Assembly (NCBI GenBank): GCA_964036045.1
Contig: OZ038384.1
Location: forward strand, 39,906,844-39,970,843
Length of the DNA stretch: 64,000 nt
DNA from: Eutreptiella sp. 'Long Island Sound 2002'
Taxonomy: Eukaryota > Euglenozoa > Euglenophyceae > Eutreptiales > Eutreptiaceae
Direction: 5' to 3'
Below the pieces are notes generated by a model. The model saw only the letters and a program-made list of their open reading frames with translations. It had not been told where the DNA came from and made no database searches. A program made the translations under genes and the position numbers. Every line of letters starts with the position of its first letter. Position 1 is the stretch's first letter. Positions 45,500-56,249 of the stretch are shown piece after piece.

Positions 45500-47900
45500 A
45501 ATCTATTGCCTTCGACAAGGCACATTGAAGAGAGACAACTAACTGTTGGCCGGAGTCTTCCTTGCGGCGGGGAGGGGGGGGCGGGCTTCCGAGCTTTCGG
45601 GGAGCCCATGGCCCGGGCTACATGGACCTCGCGGCCACTACATGGGTCCCCATGTCCTAGTGTCCGTATTGTCACCAAATGATCACCCCAACCCATCTCA
45701 GGGGCAATAGAAGGGCTTTGGAAAAAATCTATTGTTCAAAAATTTGCCGCCGACGCATGGCACCGTGAAAACGACAACTCTATTGCCTTCGGCAAGTCCA
45801 CCTCGCAGAGAACCTACCCCAAGCAATTAACCTCCAAGTGGCTGATTTTGCAATTATCACATACATCAGCATCATGGTTCCCCACAGGTTTACACGTACT
45901 CCCATTGTCAACAAATAATCACCCAACAACAGCCCAAGGGCCCGCGGGGGTTGTAAGAGGTGGCCCAAGAGTCGCCATTTTTCAGCCAACCCATGTCGGC
46001 CTAAAAATGGCCAAGTCCTCACCGGTGGGGCCCTGTATGAGGACCGTTCTAAGAAAATTGGAGATAGCACCCGGGACCCTCTTCATTGGTTAGAGGGTCC
46101 ATATAGAAGAAAAAAGTGGAATGGAACTAGGGTCTGAATGGATGCACAGTGGCGGCTATAGGCCAACCCGGGCCAACCGGCTTTTGCCCACAATAGTGCA
46201 AACAGACCCAAAACGGCGCTTTTGAGGGCCATGAAACCCCACTAAGAGGGCCTAGTTGGTGCTACATGGCTTCCCATGGCTTTATACGTACTCCCATTGT
46301 CAACAAATGATCACCCAACAAAAGCCCAAGGGCCCACGGGGGTTGTCGGGGGTCGCCCAGACATCACCGTTTTTCAGGCAACCCATGCCGGCCTGAAAAT
46401 GGCAGCCAAGTAGTCACTGATGAGGTGGTCTGGGAAACTAGGAGATACCGCCTGGGACCCTGTCATTGGTTACAGGGTCCACATAGAAGGAAAAAGTGGA
46501 ATGGGACTGGGGTTTAAATTGACGCACAGTGGTTGTTGTAGGCCTTACAAGTTTGCCCACTGTAGTACAAAAAAGCCCAAAACGGCGCTTCTGAGGGCCA
46601 TTAAGCCCCACTAAAAGGGCCTAGTTGGTGGGTGCTACATGGCCCCCCATGGCTTTATACGTACTCACATTGTCACCAAATGACATCCAAAAATGGCCCA
46701 AGTGTCCTCATGACCCTCAAAGGTCGCCGGAAAAAAGCATTTTTCACCCAACACATTTTTAGTGGAAACAGTCATTTCGCGTCTTTCACACGGACCATGA
46801 CCGGCCCTAGCCATGGTGAGAAGCTTCAAAAAGCGTCCTTTGATTTCCTAATATGTGTACACTGTCAGAACATCCCCACTTGCACCCCCTCAGAGTGGGT
46901 ACCATGGAGTCACTAAGGTCGCTGAAAATGCCGACATAGCAAAAATGGCTGAAAACTGCATAAACCGCATGAGCGCTCGTCCCACTCTGCCCACACAAAC
47001 CCAATGGAGTTGGGACCCAGAAACACTTGTTTGGCTCAAAATCAACCAAAAACCAAAAGACTCATGATTTTCAACACAAAAAGGGGGGCCTCATTTTTTG
47101 ACCCTCCACCCCATCCCCAACCCACCCTCCCCAAAAAAAGTGGGTTTCAAATGGATGGGGGGGGGGTCTAGGGGGGTCCTGACCAAAAATTCATGGGATG
47201 TGGGATGTGTTTATTGGACAAAATAATGATTTTACGAGGGGCTAAACCAACAATTCAATCCCTTGGGGTGGGGTATGCGATAACGCCAAAAAACGGGGGT
47301 ATGTGGCATTTTCCCATATTTTTGGGCCCGCGTGGTTTTGATCTAACAACCTTGTTGAGGTGGTTTTGGGGCTTTCATGGGGCCCATGGCCCGGGCTACA
47401 TGGGCCCACCAACCACTACATGGGTCCCCATGGGTGCTCGAGTACCGGGCAACAGACGGGCTTCGGAAAAAGTCGAATTTTCCGAAAAAATTTCAGCCGA
47501 CGCATGGCAGCGTGGAAACCTGAATTCGCAAGGGCCCGTAGGGGTGGGGTGGGGTGGGGTGGGGGGTACCCGGAGTTCGGACCCGCGACCCCTGCCATTT
47601 TTCGGGGGCTCCATGCACAAGAAAAAATTTGTTCAGGACCTGGTTCCAAATCGACGCACAGCAGCCGCAATACACAAAAAAAAATGAACCCCCCACCCAA
47701 CCGCAGCACCCCCCTCCGTAAAAATGGCACCCGGGTAGGGGGGTGGGGGGGCTGGAGTGGTCAAAATCGAAAAATTCATTGGGGGATCATTTTGTCTCCC
47801 AAAATGATGGTTTTACAAGGGGTTGGGCATCTGATATCATACCTTGGGGTGTGCTACGCGAATTACCCCAAACTGGGGCGGTAAACGGTACCTGTGCCTG
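45500..47900. repeat. Intron A-B dispersed repeats, including a ~380-bp tandem family
   Basis: ACGTACTCCCATTGTCAACA at 45895 recurs at 46276 and, diverged, at 46657 (period about 380), each followed by CCCAAGGGCCC(A/G)CGGGGGTTGT and a CAACCCATG(T/C)CGGCCT segment. Related single copies occur at 16855 and 47540. ATTGCCTTCG(G/A)CAAG repeats lie at 45505 and 45783. No gene supported within this 2952-base intron. Confidence 0.7.
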
Positions 47901-48055
47901 CACTTGATCTAACAACCTCTCTTCGAGGTGATTTTTCCAAAGTCCAAGAAATCTGCGCTCTACTGACCTTCCTCCCTCCTCTCCCCCCACTCTTCCCACC
48001 CCCACCATTGTCCCCTCCTGCCAAATGATGCACAACAATGCTGTGAGGGCCATAC

Positions 48056-48509
48056 TTGCTCCCCAACGCCGACGCTGACGCTCAGTCTGGTCTTGATGCC
48101 CCAGTTGTTGTCCTTCAGGAGAGCACCCCCAAGCACCCCCACCCTCAACTGTTTGGACAGACACTTGAAATGCAGCTTTGCGTGGACGTGGCTGTTCGCC
48201 AGCGCACTCCAGACCCCTGTGGCCGAGTCTTGGGTGCGCAGGGGCATGCGCATGTCGTACTCCACCCCCTCCTCCTCCAGCAGCGCCATGCTGAGGGACG
48301 TGGAGGCCACGCATCGTGTGTACTGGCCCTTGGTGTCCGCCGCGACGATTGAAAACTTGACAGTCTGCATCCGGTCACACGACCCCACCTTCACTGTCTC
48401 ATCCCACCGCGGCCGTTGCAGGTTTATCACAGTCTCCGTTGTTTCCGCAACATTGTCTTTGTCCACTTTCACCCGAATTCGCAGCGGCTTGTCATTGCCA
48501 GGGGGCAAG
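48056..48509 (-). CDS. Multi-C2 protein, exon A: C2-1 and start of C2-2
   Basis: 454 bases: one base finishing a split codon, then 151 codons (residues 1-151). The acceptor is TTGTGCAG (48510, phase 2) and the donor CAA|GTATGG (48055, phase 0). C2-1 reads PLRIRVKVDKDNVAETTETV, NLQRPRWDETVKVG (Pro-x-Trp-x-Glu), TVKFSIVAADTKGQYTRCVA, SLSMALLEEE and SALANSHVHAKLHFKCLS. C2-2 starts with LRVGVLGGALLKDN and WGIKTRLSVSVGVG. Loop 3 of C2-1 (AADTKGQ) has a single Asp. The first strand of C2-1 must come from an upstream exon. Confidence 0.85.
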
Positions 48510-49145
48510 CTGCACAAGGTTCAAGGCAACAGGAGAAAAGGTTGTGCCTTGGCGTACAGGCAATAGAGGACTGGCGGAGTCTGTGCCTGGAAACCCCAGT
48601 CTTTCCCACAGTTGGGGGAGTGTATGTTCCAAATGATCAGCGCGTCATGGGGATCATTTTGAGGTTTATATGTTGGGGTACCCACGGACCCCTCCCCCCC
48701 CCCGGGACCCCGGCGGCTGACCGGCCGACCCACTACCCTCCCCCCCCCCTCAGCCCCGCTCCAGAGCCCCAAAAGTTTTCGCACACGGTTGGGTGCCAAG
48801 ATTCGAACAGGCGGCCCCCTCGATGGTGGGAATGCGTACACACAGTGACCCAGAAGCCGTGCCCTGTGTTGCATCTTGGACATCAGATGTGATGGAGAGC
48901 TCCCTCTAAACCACCACAGTCTTGTGTGAGAGAGAAACTTCATGTGAAGGCTGCTGGCACCAGCAGTGTCTTGGGCGCCACGGCGGCAGAAGCAGCAGCT
49001 GCGGGCAGCGGCACGACTGTCCCACCCTCACCAACAATGCATTTTTCCACTGTTTTCCCACTCCCTGTGGACAAACAATCTGGACGACAACGCCCTCCCC
49101 CAAACTCAAAGAAGTGCACACGTCTGAAAGTACCAACCAGCATAC

Positions 49146-49187
49146 TTGCTGTGCGTTTCTAGCACTGTCCAGTGGGCCTTCATCACA
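49146..49187 (-). CDS. Candidate upstream exon of the multi-C2 gene
   Basis: A GTATGC donor (49145) follows a frame reading AHWTVLETHS plus AA. Joined in phase 2 to exon A it gives WTVLETHSN|LPPGNDKPLR, a good first strand and loop 1 for C2-1. The acceptor could be TACCGCAG (49188) or CTCAG near 49230. Phase and domain logic support it, but the exon is short and uncertain. Confidence 0.4.
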
Positions 49188-49389
49188 CTGCGGTAAACAG
49201 AACACGATGGGGGTTGTGATGGCAGGGGCAACCTGAGCTTTGGTGGAGTATCTGACCATCCTGTGGCCCCAGCGAGTGATCCGCTCAACTGGGGTAAAAA
49301 AATTTTTTAGAAAAAATTTGCCCATCAGCTCAGGCTCCCATCAGCCAAGGTCTGACCAGGAGGTCAGTTCAGGGGTCAATTTTTTGTTG

Positions 49390-49455
49390 TGTTTTTCACC
49401 CATTTTTGAATTCCCCACAAAATTCTTAGTATTTTGAGTATAGACACATAGGGTA
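49390..49455 (+). repeat. Dispersed ~65-bp repeat with GAGTATAGACACATAGGGT
   Basis: Closely matched at 6300-6365, with a core-only copy at 11160-11180. Directly followed here by an ATTGCCTTC(A/G)GCA repeat. Confidence 0.8.
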
Positions 49456-49669
49456 AAAACGAAAACTACCCACTCAGGAGGCCAAAAAAAATTCTATTGC
49501 CTTCAGCAGTGCACCTCGAAGAGAGGCTGACAGGCAGCCAATCAGGCAGTTAGTCAGGCAAGCAGGCAGTCAGGAAGTCAGTCAGGCAGGCAGACAGGTA
49601 GACAGAAACACACAGCCCAGGTTTTTTCAGAGGCGGACTCGCCTACAAGCAAAGGGGATCCTGAGATAC

Positions 49670-49757
49670 GGTAGTTCAATCAGCGGTCGAGCGGTAATGC
49701 AATCGATTGGCAGCCGACAAGTCGGTGGTTCAAATCCTGGCCAGTTGACCGCTGGCC
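49670..49757 (+). ncRNA. tRNA-like sequence (Cys-like), probably a pseudo-tRNA or SINE head
   Basis: GGTAGTTCAATCAGCGGTCG resembles an A box, and GGTGGTTCAAATCC is a good box B at the right distance. A GCA triplet lies where the anticodon would be. The T-stem and acceptor stem pair poorly, so I doubt a functional tRNA. Confidence 0.35.
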
Positions 49758-50084
49758 GCGCCAAGTGACCTCAATCTTTGTTCTACTGGACCCTCGTTCA
49801 AATCCTTCTGACCAAAAACTTTTGACGCCCCCCCCCCCCCCCAAAAGTGATATCCAGTTTCAAGGGATAGAGGCCTCAGAGTGAAAAATTCCATTGGGGG
49901 ATCGTTTTATTGGGCAAAATAATACTTTTTGCAACGGGTTGGACATCCACTATCATGCCTCGGGGTATGCTATGCGAAGGACACGAAAAAAAGGGAGGTA
50001 TATGACGCACGCGCCTGCGCTTGATCTAACAACCTCTCTTCAAGGTGATTCCGGCGCCTTTGGCGCCAGCACATTTCCCAAGAG

Positions 50085-50160
50085 AAGGACGTGTTCGAAA
50101 ACTTGGGGGGGGTCTAGAGGAGGGGGGGAGTCTAGATTCGAACCGGCCGCCCCCGTCACC
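50085..50160 (-). repeat. SINE-like copy with box B
   Basis: The minus strand reads CCGGTTCGAATCTAGA within the same context as 39235-39315 (AAAACTTGGGGGGGGTCTAG on the plus strand). Confidence 0.5.
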
Positions 50161-50199
50161 TAGCATTTAGCTTTGGGCAAGGCTGGGGGGGGGGGGGGG

Positions 50200-51600
50200 G
50201 TTCAACCCACTTCCTGTTGGCTCCCCTCCCCTTCCAAAAGAGCTCCCATGACTGATATGGACAGGCCCCACATGTAGGTCTAGGAGGGGGAATGTATACT
50301 CCAAGATAGATACCCCACATTATCCAACGGGTGCAGATCACTATTAAGGTGCGTTTCATGAGGGAGACAATCTCTTCAGGAAAAGAAACTTCATTTTGGC
50401 TGGCTTGCCACCCACTTTCAGACTAGTACAAGCCTTCAACAAGTTTCATCTTGGTTTGGCCATGCCCTTTCCTCTTGGCTTGGTCACCGCAGCCCCATTT
50501 CCAAACCACCACCATCCCTTACAAATGAATTTTTTTACCTCATTTGGGCCGCAACACACAATCAAACCAACAGAGAACAACTGTGCAGGTCAAAATGCAT
50601 TCTTGAAGTACAAGTTCCTAGTGCTGTTAGAGTATCAAAATGTTATCATTCCCACTTCAGATATGGTGGAGAGCACCCTCCACACTTCACAGTCTAGAAA
50701 GACATAAATGCAAGCCAATTTCAGTGGGTATTTGGCAAAACTTAGTACTAGATGGGGTAAAACGGAGTAAAATGTGGTAAAACTTAGTAGAAACGAGGAA
50801 AATGTGGTAAAATTTTTTCTAAAATTCTGTTAAAAAATCATTTTCACTAAGTAAAAACAAAAAGCCTTTACTAAAATTTACTCCCAGACCCCCTCTTTTT
50901 ACAAAGAAATTCCACACTTTGATGGTAGATGGTAGTTTTGTTTCAGGGCCGTGCCCCCCGGGTCAATTCCCGACCCCTTGTTTGGTGGCGCCCCACCCGG
51001 GCCAAACCATCATGCACACCAATTCGTTGGCACTGCTGCTTTGCAACAGGGCTGTGGGACAGTCGGTCAATATAACATAATATGGGATAACATAATCGGG
51101 ATTGAGCTCTAGAAACGAAATTAGGCCCAAGAAAAGCGTCGTGAGCGGGCCATGGCCAACATTAGTGCGGCACTTTGAACAAAACCAGCTGTAATTAAAC
51201 AAGACAACCCTGCAAGGCGACAACCAACATTAGTGCCAACTACTTACAAATAGTTACAAAAGACACGTTTGAAGATCAAGTCCGCCTGTATGTCTCGGTT
51301 TGCTTGCCTCTGTGGGATTCATTGTGCACATCGGAAAGATATTTGTTTTCAATTCCCCTTGCGGCTTTGTGCAAAATTCTTGGTCATTTTTCAATAGCAT
51401 CAATTAGGGTATTTGGGAGGCACTATTTACCATGAGGTGCGCCAGCCAGGATGAGGCCGACAGCCCCCCCCTTTCGTAGCACATTTTTGGCACTCCACAC
51501 CCCGCACCTGTGCATGTTCTTGGGGTTTCTGTGCGGTCAGGAAGGTGAAATTAGCCCGAATATACAAGTGGTTGCGTTGTGCGCTTGCGTTTTGGCCAAC
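50200..51600. other. Stretch without a supported gene
   Basis: AT-rich at 50680-50900 with repeats of the type AAAACTTAGTA and AAATGTGGTAAAA. TTTGCAACAGGGCTGTGGGA at 51040 matches 52598. No convincing coding sequence. Confidence 0.4.
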
Positions 51601-51609
51601 TTTTTTTTT

Positions 51610-52755
51610 CACAACAGCCCCTGTCTTTGCACAAGACAGGGGGTCTGTCGGACGACAGCCCCCCTGTCTTGTGCCACCTGTCTTACGACAGCCACCCGTC
51701 TTGAAGCCTGTCTGCACCCCATATCTACGGACAGCCCCCTGTCTTGAAACCTGTCTACGGCACCTGTCTTGTATTAGCACCTGTGTCCTCTTTGCAATGC
51801 CAAAAGTGGACAACCTTGCCAAGGGGTTGGCAGTGTGGGGGCCAAGACGGGGGCAGCAGTGGTCCATGCCGCCAAAATGCCCACGCAGTACATCCTCGCA
51901 AGGGAGAGTATGCAGGTGCAATGTGATGGTGCAATGGCGGATGTCAAGATGCTGCCCGCGTTCACCGCCAAGCAATCCCCCGGGTGCTTCAGCGACGTCC
52001 TCCACGACGTTCTCGAAGGGAACCCAGATCTGCAGGTGGTGGTGGTACGGCCCAGTGGCGAAGACCCGGAGCACCTATTTGAGTATGCCCAAGCTACCGT
52101 GGATGGGGATGGCCGCTAGGAGACGGTGTACCTTGAGAACCTGGATGACGACGGGTGCTTGGACCTCCGAGTAGATGGCCCCCAAGTTGGTCGAACAAGA
52201 TTGGTTTGACCAATAAGGAGGTGGTGTCGTATAGGCGGGCCGTGGGGCAGTTTGCCAATGATTGGCGTGCGTTGCAATGGCAACCCACGGTGTAGGTACA
52301 TTGGACATGTGTCCATTCTGGGTGGTTTGCGGCTGAGTACCGCAATTTGTATATTTTTTCTAGCATCCCCACGGAAAGGCGGAAAGTGGAGTTCAAGATG
52401 GACATCCGCCATTCATTTCTAAGTTATAAAATATCGCGCCCCTATTTTAGTGCACGGGCATTCACCCACGTACTGGAGCTTGATGCTCTTGACGTGGGCT
52501 TGCAGATGTGGCATGCGTTGCATGACACAAAAGACAAGAAGCGACACATCGGACGACGAAAGGCCTAAGGAGATGAATGAAATTCAAAATGGTGCTTTGC
52601 GACAGGGCTGTGGGACAGGTGCCGAGACAAGGGGCTGTCTTAGGACAGGGGTTCGCGACAGGTGTCAAGATAGGGGGGTGTCGTAAGACAGCTGAACCAA
52701 GACAAGGGGGTGTCGTGAAGACAAGGGCTGTCTTGGGGCTGTCATGGGATTTTAC
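51610..52755. mobile_element. Putative element with inverted arrays of CTGTCTTG subterminal repeats
   Basis: On the left (51610-51785) many CCTGTCTTG-type motifs run forward, mixed with a few inverted ones. On the right (52600-52755) AAGACAGGGG and AAGACAAGGGGCTGTC motifs run mostly in reverse. Between them lies one decayed gene. This layout recalls CACTA/Spm-like elements, whose subterminal repeats bind the element's own protein. No TIR or target duplication could be fixed. Confidence 0.45.
51797..52568 (+). pseudogene. Decayed gene inside the subterminal-repeat element
   Basis: It starts MPKVDNLAKGLAVWG at 51797 and shifts -1 into AKTGAAVVHAAKMPTQYILA, then SPGCFSDVLHDVLEGNPDLQ and PSGEDPEHLFEYAQATVDGD. 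It meets a TAG (52117), continues TVYLENLDDDGCLDLRVDGP, and shifts again (GLTNKEVVSYRRAVGQFAND, WRALQWQP, TAG, WFAAEYRNLYIFSSIPTERR). It ends FTHVLELDALDVGLQMWHAL, then KDKKRHIGRRKA and TAA. The basic tail after a helical region could be a nuclear targeting signal. At least two shifts and two nonsense codons; family unknown. Confidence 0.5.
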
Positions 52756-52829
52756 GAAATGCGCACAGCGCGTGCGCACATGGCGGCACCGGTGTCCAAG
52801 GGGTCCCCTTGGCATAGGGAACATGTTTT

Positions 52830-54100
52830 AGGACCTAAAAGTCATAGGATGTGAGGGGGTATGGTGGTGGAATACACCACTTTGAGGGAGGGGGGGGGGG
52901 GGGGTTGTCGGCCTCATCCTGTCTGGCTGCACCTCACACTTGCAGCAGATCCACACACCGGGATGGGTGTTATCAGCGGCATCATCATCCATAGCAGCAG
53001 GGTTGGTGTTGTATTGCGCCCCTGACGCTTGGCGCAATCGTACACATACCTCCAAGTGAAACAAGATAGAAGCATGGAAGGTACAATGAAGAAGCTTACA
53101 TTCGTAGCAAGCTATCTTGGGTGCACCCTCACAAAAGGAGGATGAGCAAGGGGGGTCTGCAAATTTGGGTTCCACATACATCCTAGCCACCTCCCAATGC
53201 ATTGTTGGGGCCCCGATTGTGGAAGCCAACTTGCAAGGACTATCGTACAAAATAGCTTGTGCCAGTTCACGTAACAACCATAATCAATCCCGGGGCCATG
53301 CAATTTGCAATTAACAACGCGTCTAGACAAGGCACAATGCAACACCAAGAGACATGCTCGATGGCAATTGACATCATCATCCTACTAAATGAAGGTGGAA
53401 TACAAGGGTGCAATTGCAAACGCAAGGGGACCAAAGGCATCCAAACCTTTGCCCACTTCGTCTGCTACTGTAGTTGAATGCCTTCTCGCTCGGCAATCAC
53501 ATCCCCAACAACCAACTCCTCCTTGATTGCCCCAACAATGTCTAGCTAGTCACATAGGGGGTGAAGCTTAAGGCAAGGGTATTTCCGTGTTGGGGCAATG
53601 AACAACAAGCGGAGCACCCAGTGCCAATTGTCCAAATTATACACCTTCACCGCAATCAAGGGTGGTGCAAAAGACATATCAATGGACGCAACTTGCAAAG
53701 TGTGGCTTGCCCATGGTTCAACCAACTCCTATCTACGTTGTTGGATGCCACACGACGCCTTCCAAAACGAATCACGGACAACCCATGCATCACCTACTGT
53801 GTCCCAATCCGCACTGAGAGTGCTCTAGGGTGCCCAAAACCAATGTACCGCAATCTCAGCATAGTATGCAACATAGCTCTGGCATGTGAGGTCGCCAAAA
53901 AGGCGTGCCCCAAGTCATGTTGTTGAGGCGACACACCCACAACCATGACATGTAGTGGCTACCCCGAATCGTCACCAACTATTGCCGTGACCTCTGGCAA
54001 AGATGGGTGAAACGATCCATGGCTATCACGAAGTGCTTTGCACACATCAGCCAAGATTCGTTCTACACTAGGACACCTAGAATGAGATGTGGGTGACTAT
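52830..54100 (-). pseudogene. Decayed minus-strand ORF, unknown
   Basis: Around 54060-53700 the minus strand reads VCKALRDSHGSFHPSLPEVT, PLHVMVVGVSPQQHDLGHAF, LATSHARAMLHTMLRLRYIG, RRRVASNNVDRSWLNHGQAT, with scattered stops. Around 53277-52900 it reads ILYDSPCKLASTIGAPTMHW, KIACYECKLLHCTFHASILF, HPGVWICCKCEVQ (paired cysteines). The parts are in different frames. It resembles an old transposon-encoded protein, but I cannot name a family. Confidence 0.35.
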
Positions 54101-54289
54101 CACTACTAGGGTGCAGCGACAAGAATTTCAGACGGAATGGAATTGGGTGGCATGGGCTCTAGTGGGGTATTCACACTGGTACAAGAAGTTACCGAGGCGC
54201 TACTTCTACCCACATTCACAAAGGGGGTCGAATGCAAGATGTTGTTAGCTTGCACCCCCTTCTCCCATTTTTGTACCACCCATTTCTAT

Positions 54290-55440
54290 TGCCTTCGGCA
54301 CGTCCACGTCGCAGACAATCTACCCCGAGCAACACACACCCAAAAAAGGGTAAAAACCACATGATGCTTTACGGGTTAACACATACTTTACATACCTTGG
54401 ATGGTCATTTTGTGTGATCACGATATCTAAACAAAAAAAAGTTTCACAAACTTGGATTTTTGACTTGTATATGGTGGAAAACTGCATAAGCAGGTTATGC
54501 ACCAATCCCTTGGGAACCCCCCCCCTCCCACACACCCATTACCCAAATAGGGTGAAAAACACACAAATACGGGCTAAAACATGCTTTACGTACCTTGGAT
54601 GGTGATTTTACGTGGGCATGATATCAAAAAAAAAACATTTCGGAAACGTCGATTTTGAGCCGCCCAGGGTGTAAATCTGCATCAGCAGGTTGTGTACCAA
54701 TCCCTTCGGAGACCCTCCGCCCCCCGGCACTCAATACCCAAATAAGGTGAAAAACACAGAAATACGGCAAAACATGTGTTGCATACCTTGGATGGCTATT
54801 TTTTGTGGTCACCATATCAAAAAAATATTTTTCGGAAACTTCGATTTTTGAGCCGCCCAAGGTGAAAAACTACATGAGCGGGTTTTGTACCAATCCCTTG
54901 GGAGACCCCCCCCCCAAAAAAAACGCAAGACCCGAATAAGGTGAAAACCACATAAATACGGCCTAAACCATGCTTTACATACCTTGTGATCACGCTGATG
55001 AAAATTTTTCTAATGTCTTCAGCAAGTCCATGTCGCAAAGAATCTACCCCAAGCAACACACACCCAAACGGCGCAAAAACTACATAAATACGGGCTAAAA
55101 AATGCTCCACATATCTTGGAGGGTCATTGTAAGTGTTCTGAATATAAAAAAAAACTAGTTTCAAAAACTTCCATTTTTGAGCTCCCCATGGTGAAAAATT
55201 GCATGAGCAGGTCGTGTACAAATCCTTGCGAGTCCCCCCCCCCCCCCCCCACACACACCCCATACCCAAAAAAGGTGAAAAACACACAAGTACTGCCTAA
55301 AACATGCTTTACATAGGTTGGATGGTCAGTTTGTGTGGTCACAATATCAATTTTTTTTTTGGAAAACTTTGATTCTTTAGCTTCCCAGAGTGAAAAACTG
55401 CATGACCACACTATGTACCAACCCATTCACTCATCTAAGC
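54290..55440 (+). repeat. ~195-bp satellite, about six units
   Basis: CTTGGATGG at 54399, 54594 and 54788 gives a period of 194-195. A truncated unit is near 54975, and further units are at 55114 and 55318. Each carries a TGAAAAACTGCAT(A/G)AGCAGGT-like segment, a poly-C tract and an A-rich region. Confidence 0.85.
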
Positions 55441-55499
55441 CATGATTGGTGGAAACAGTCATTTTGCGTCTTTGGCACGGGTTTTGACCGGCCCTCAGC

Positions 55500-56240
55500 C
55501 TTCGGCAAGGCTAAAGACTGCAAAAAAAAAGTCCTTTCGTATTCTAGTAGGCATACATTGGCACACCATCCCCACTTGCACCCCTTGCAATGGGTAGCAC
55601 GGGGTCACCAAGGTCACCAAAACCGCCGCCATAGCAAAAAAGGCTGCAAAGTGCATGAACTGCACAAGCGCTCGTCCCACTCTTCCCCATGCATACCGGA
55701 AACACTTTTTTGGCTCAAAATACAAAACACGAAAGTATTCATAATTTCGAACACGAAAAAGGGGGGCCATGTTTTCAACAATTTTGACCCCCCACCCCAC
55801 ACCAGCCCTCAAAAAAGTGGGTCTCAAGTGGGGGGGGGGGGTCTAGGGGGGGTCCAGAGCAAAAAGTCGCCGGAGGATGCGTTTTTTTTGGACAAAAATG
55901 ATTTTACAAGGGGTTGAACCAACAATTCAACCCCTTGGGGTAGGGTACGCGAATGGGCCCATAATGGCTGAAAATGGGTGGGTATGTGGCGTTTTCCCAT
56001 ATGAGGGAGTTTGCGCGGGGGGAGGGGAGGTCTAAACCACCCAAAACTGTCCACTAGCAGTGTGCGGACAGGAGAGTGACGTGTTGTGAGGTGAGGGGAC
56101 CCCCCCCCCCTATTTTGAGGGTGGGGAATTCAATTGTGTAGGTCTCAACTCTTGGTTTGGGGATATGTTTGAGAGATTCTAGATTTTGTGAAAACTTTGG
56201 CCATTTGCGATTGCTGCCACCAAATTGGTCACACGGGACG
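55500..56240. other. Repeat-derived stretch, no supported gene
   Basis: 55440-55800 resembles 46720-47100 (GGAAACAGTCATTT(C/T)GCGTCTT, CCCCACTTGCACCCC). 55830-55990 resembles 47150-47330 (ATGATTTTAC(A/G)AGGGG, CAACAATTCAA). This is a dispersed repeat shared with the C2 intron. Confidence 0.65.
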
Positions 56241-56249
56241 AAACACATG

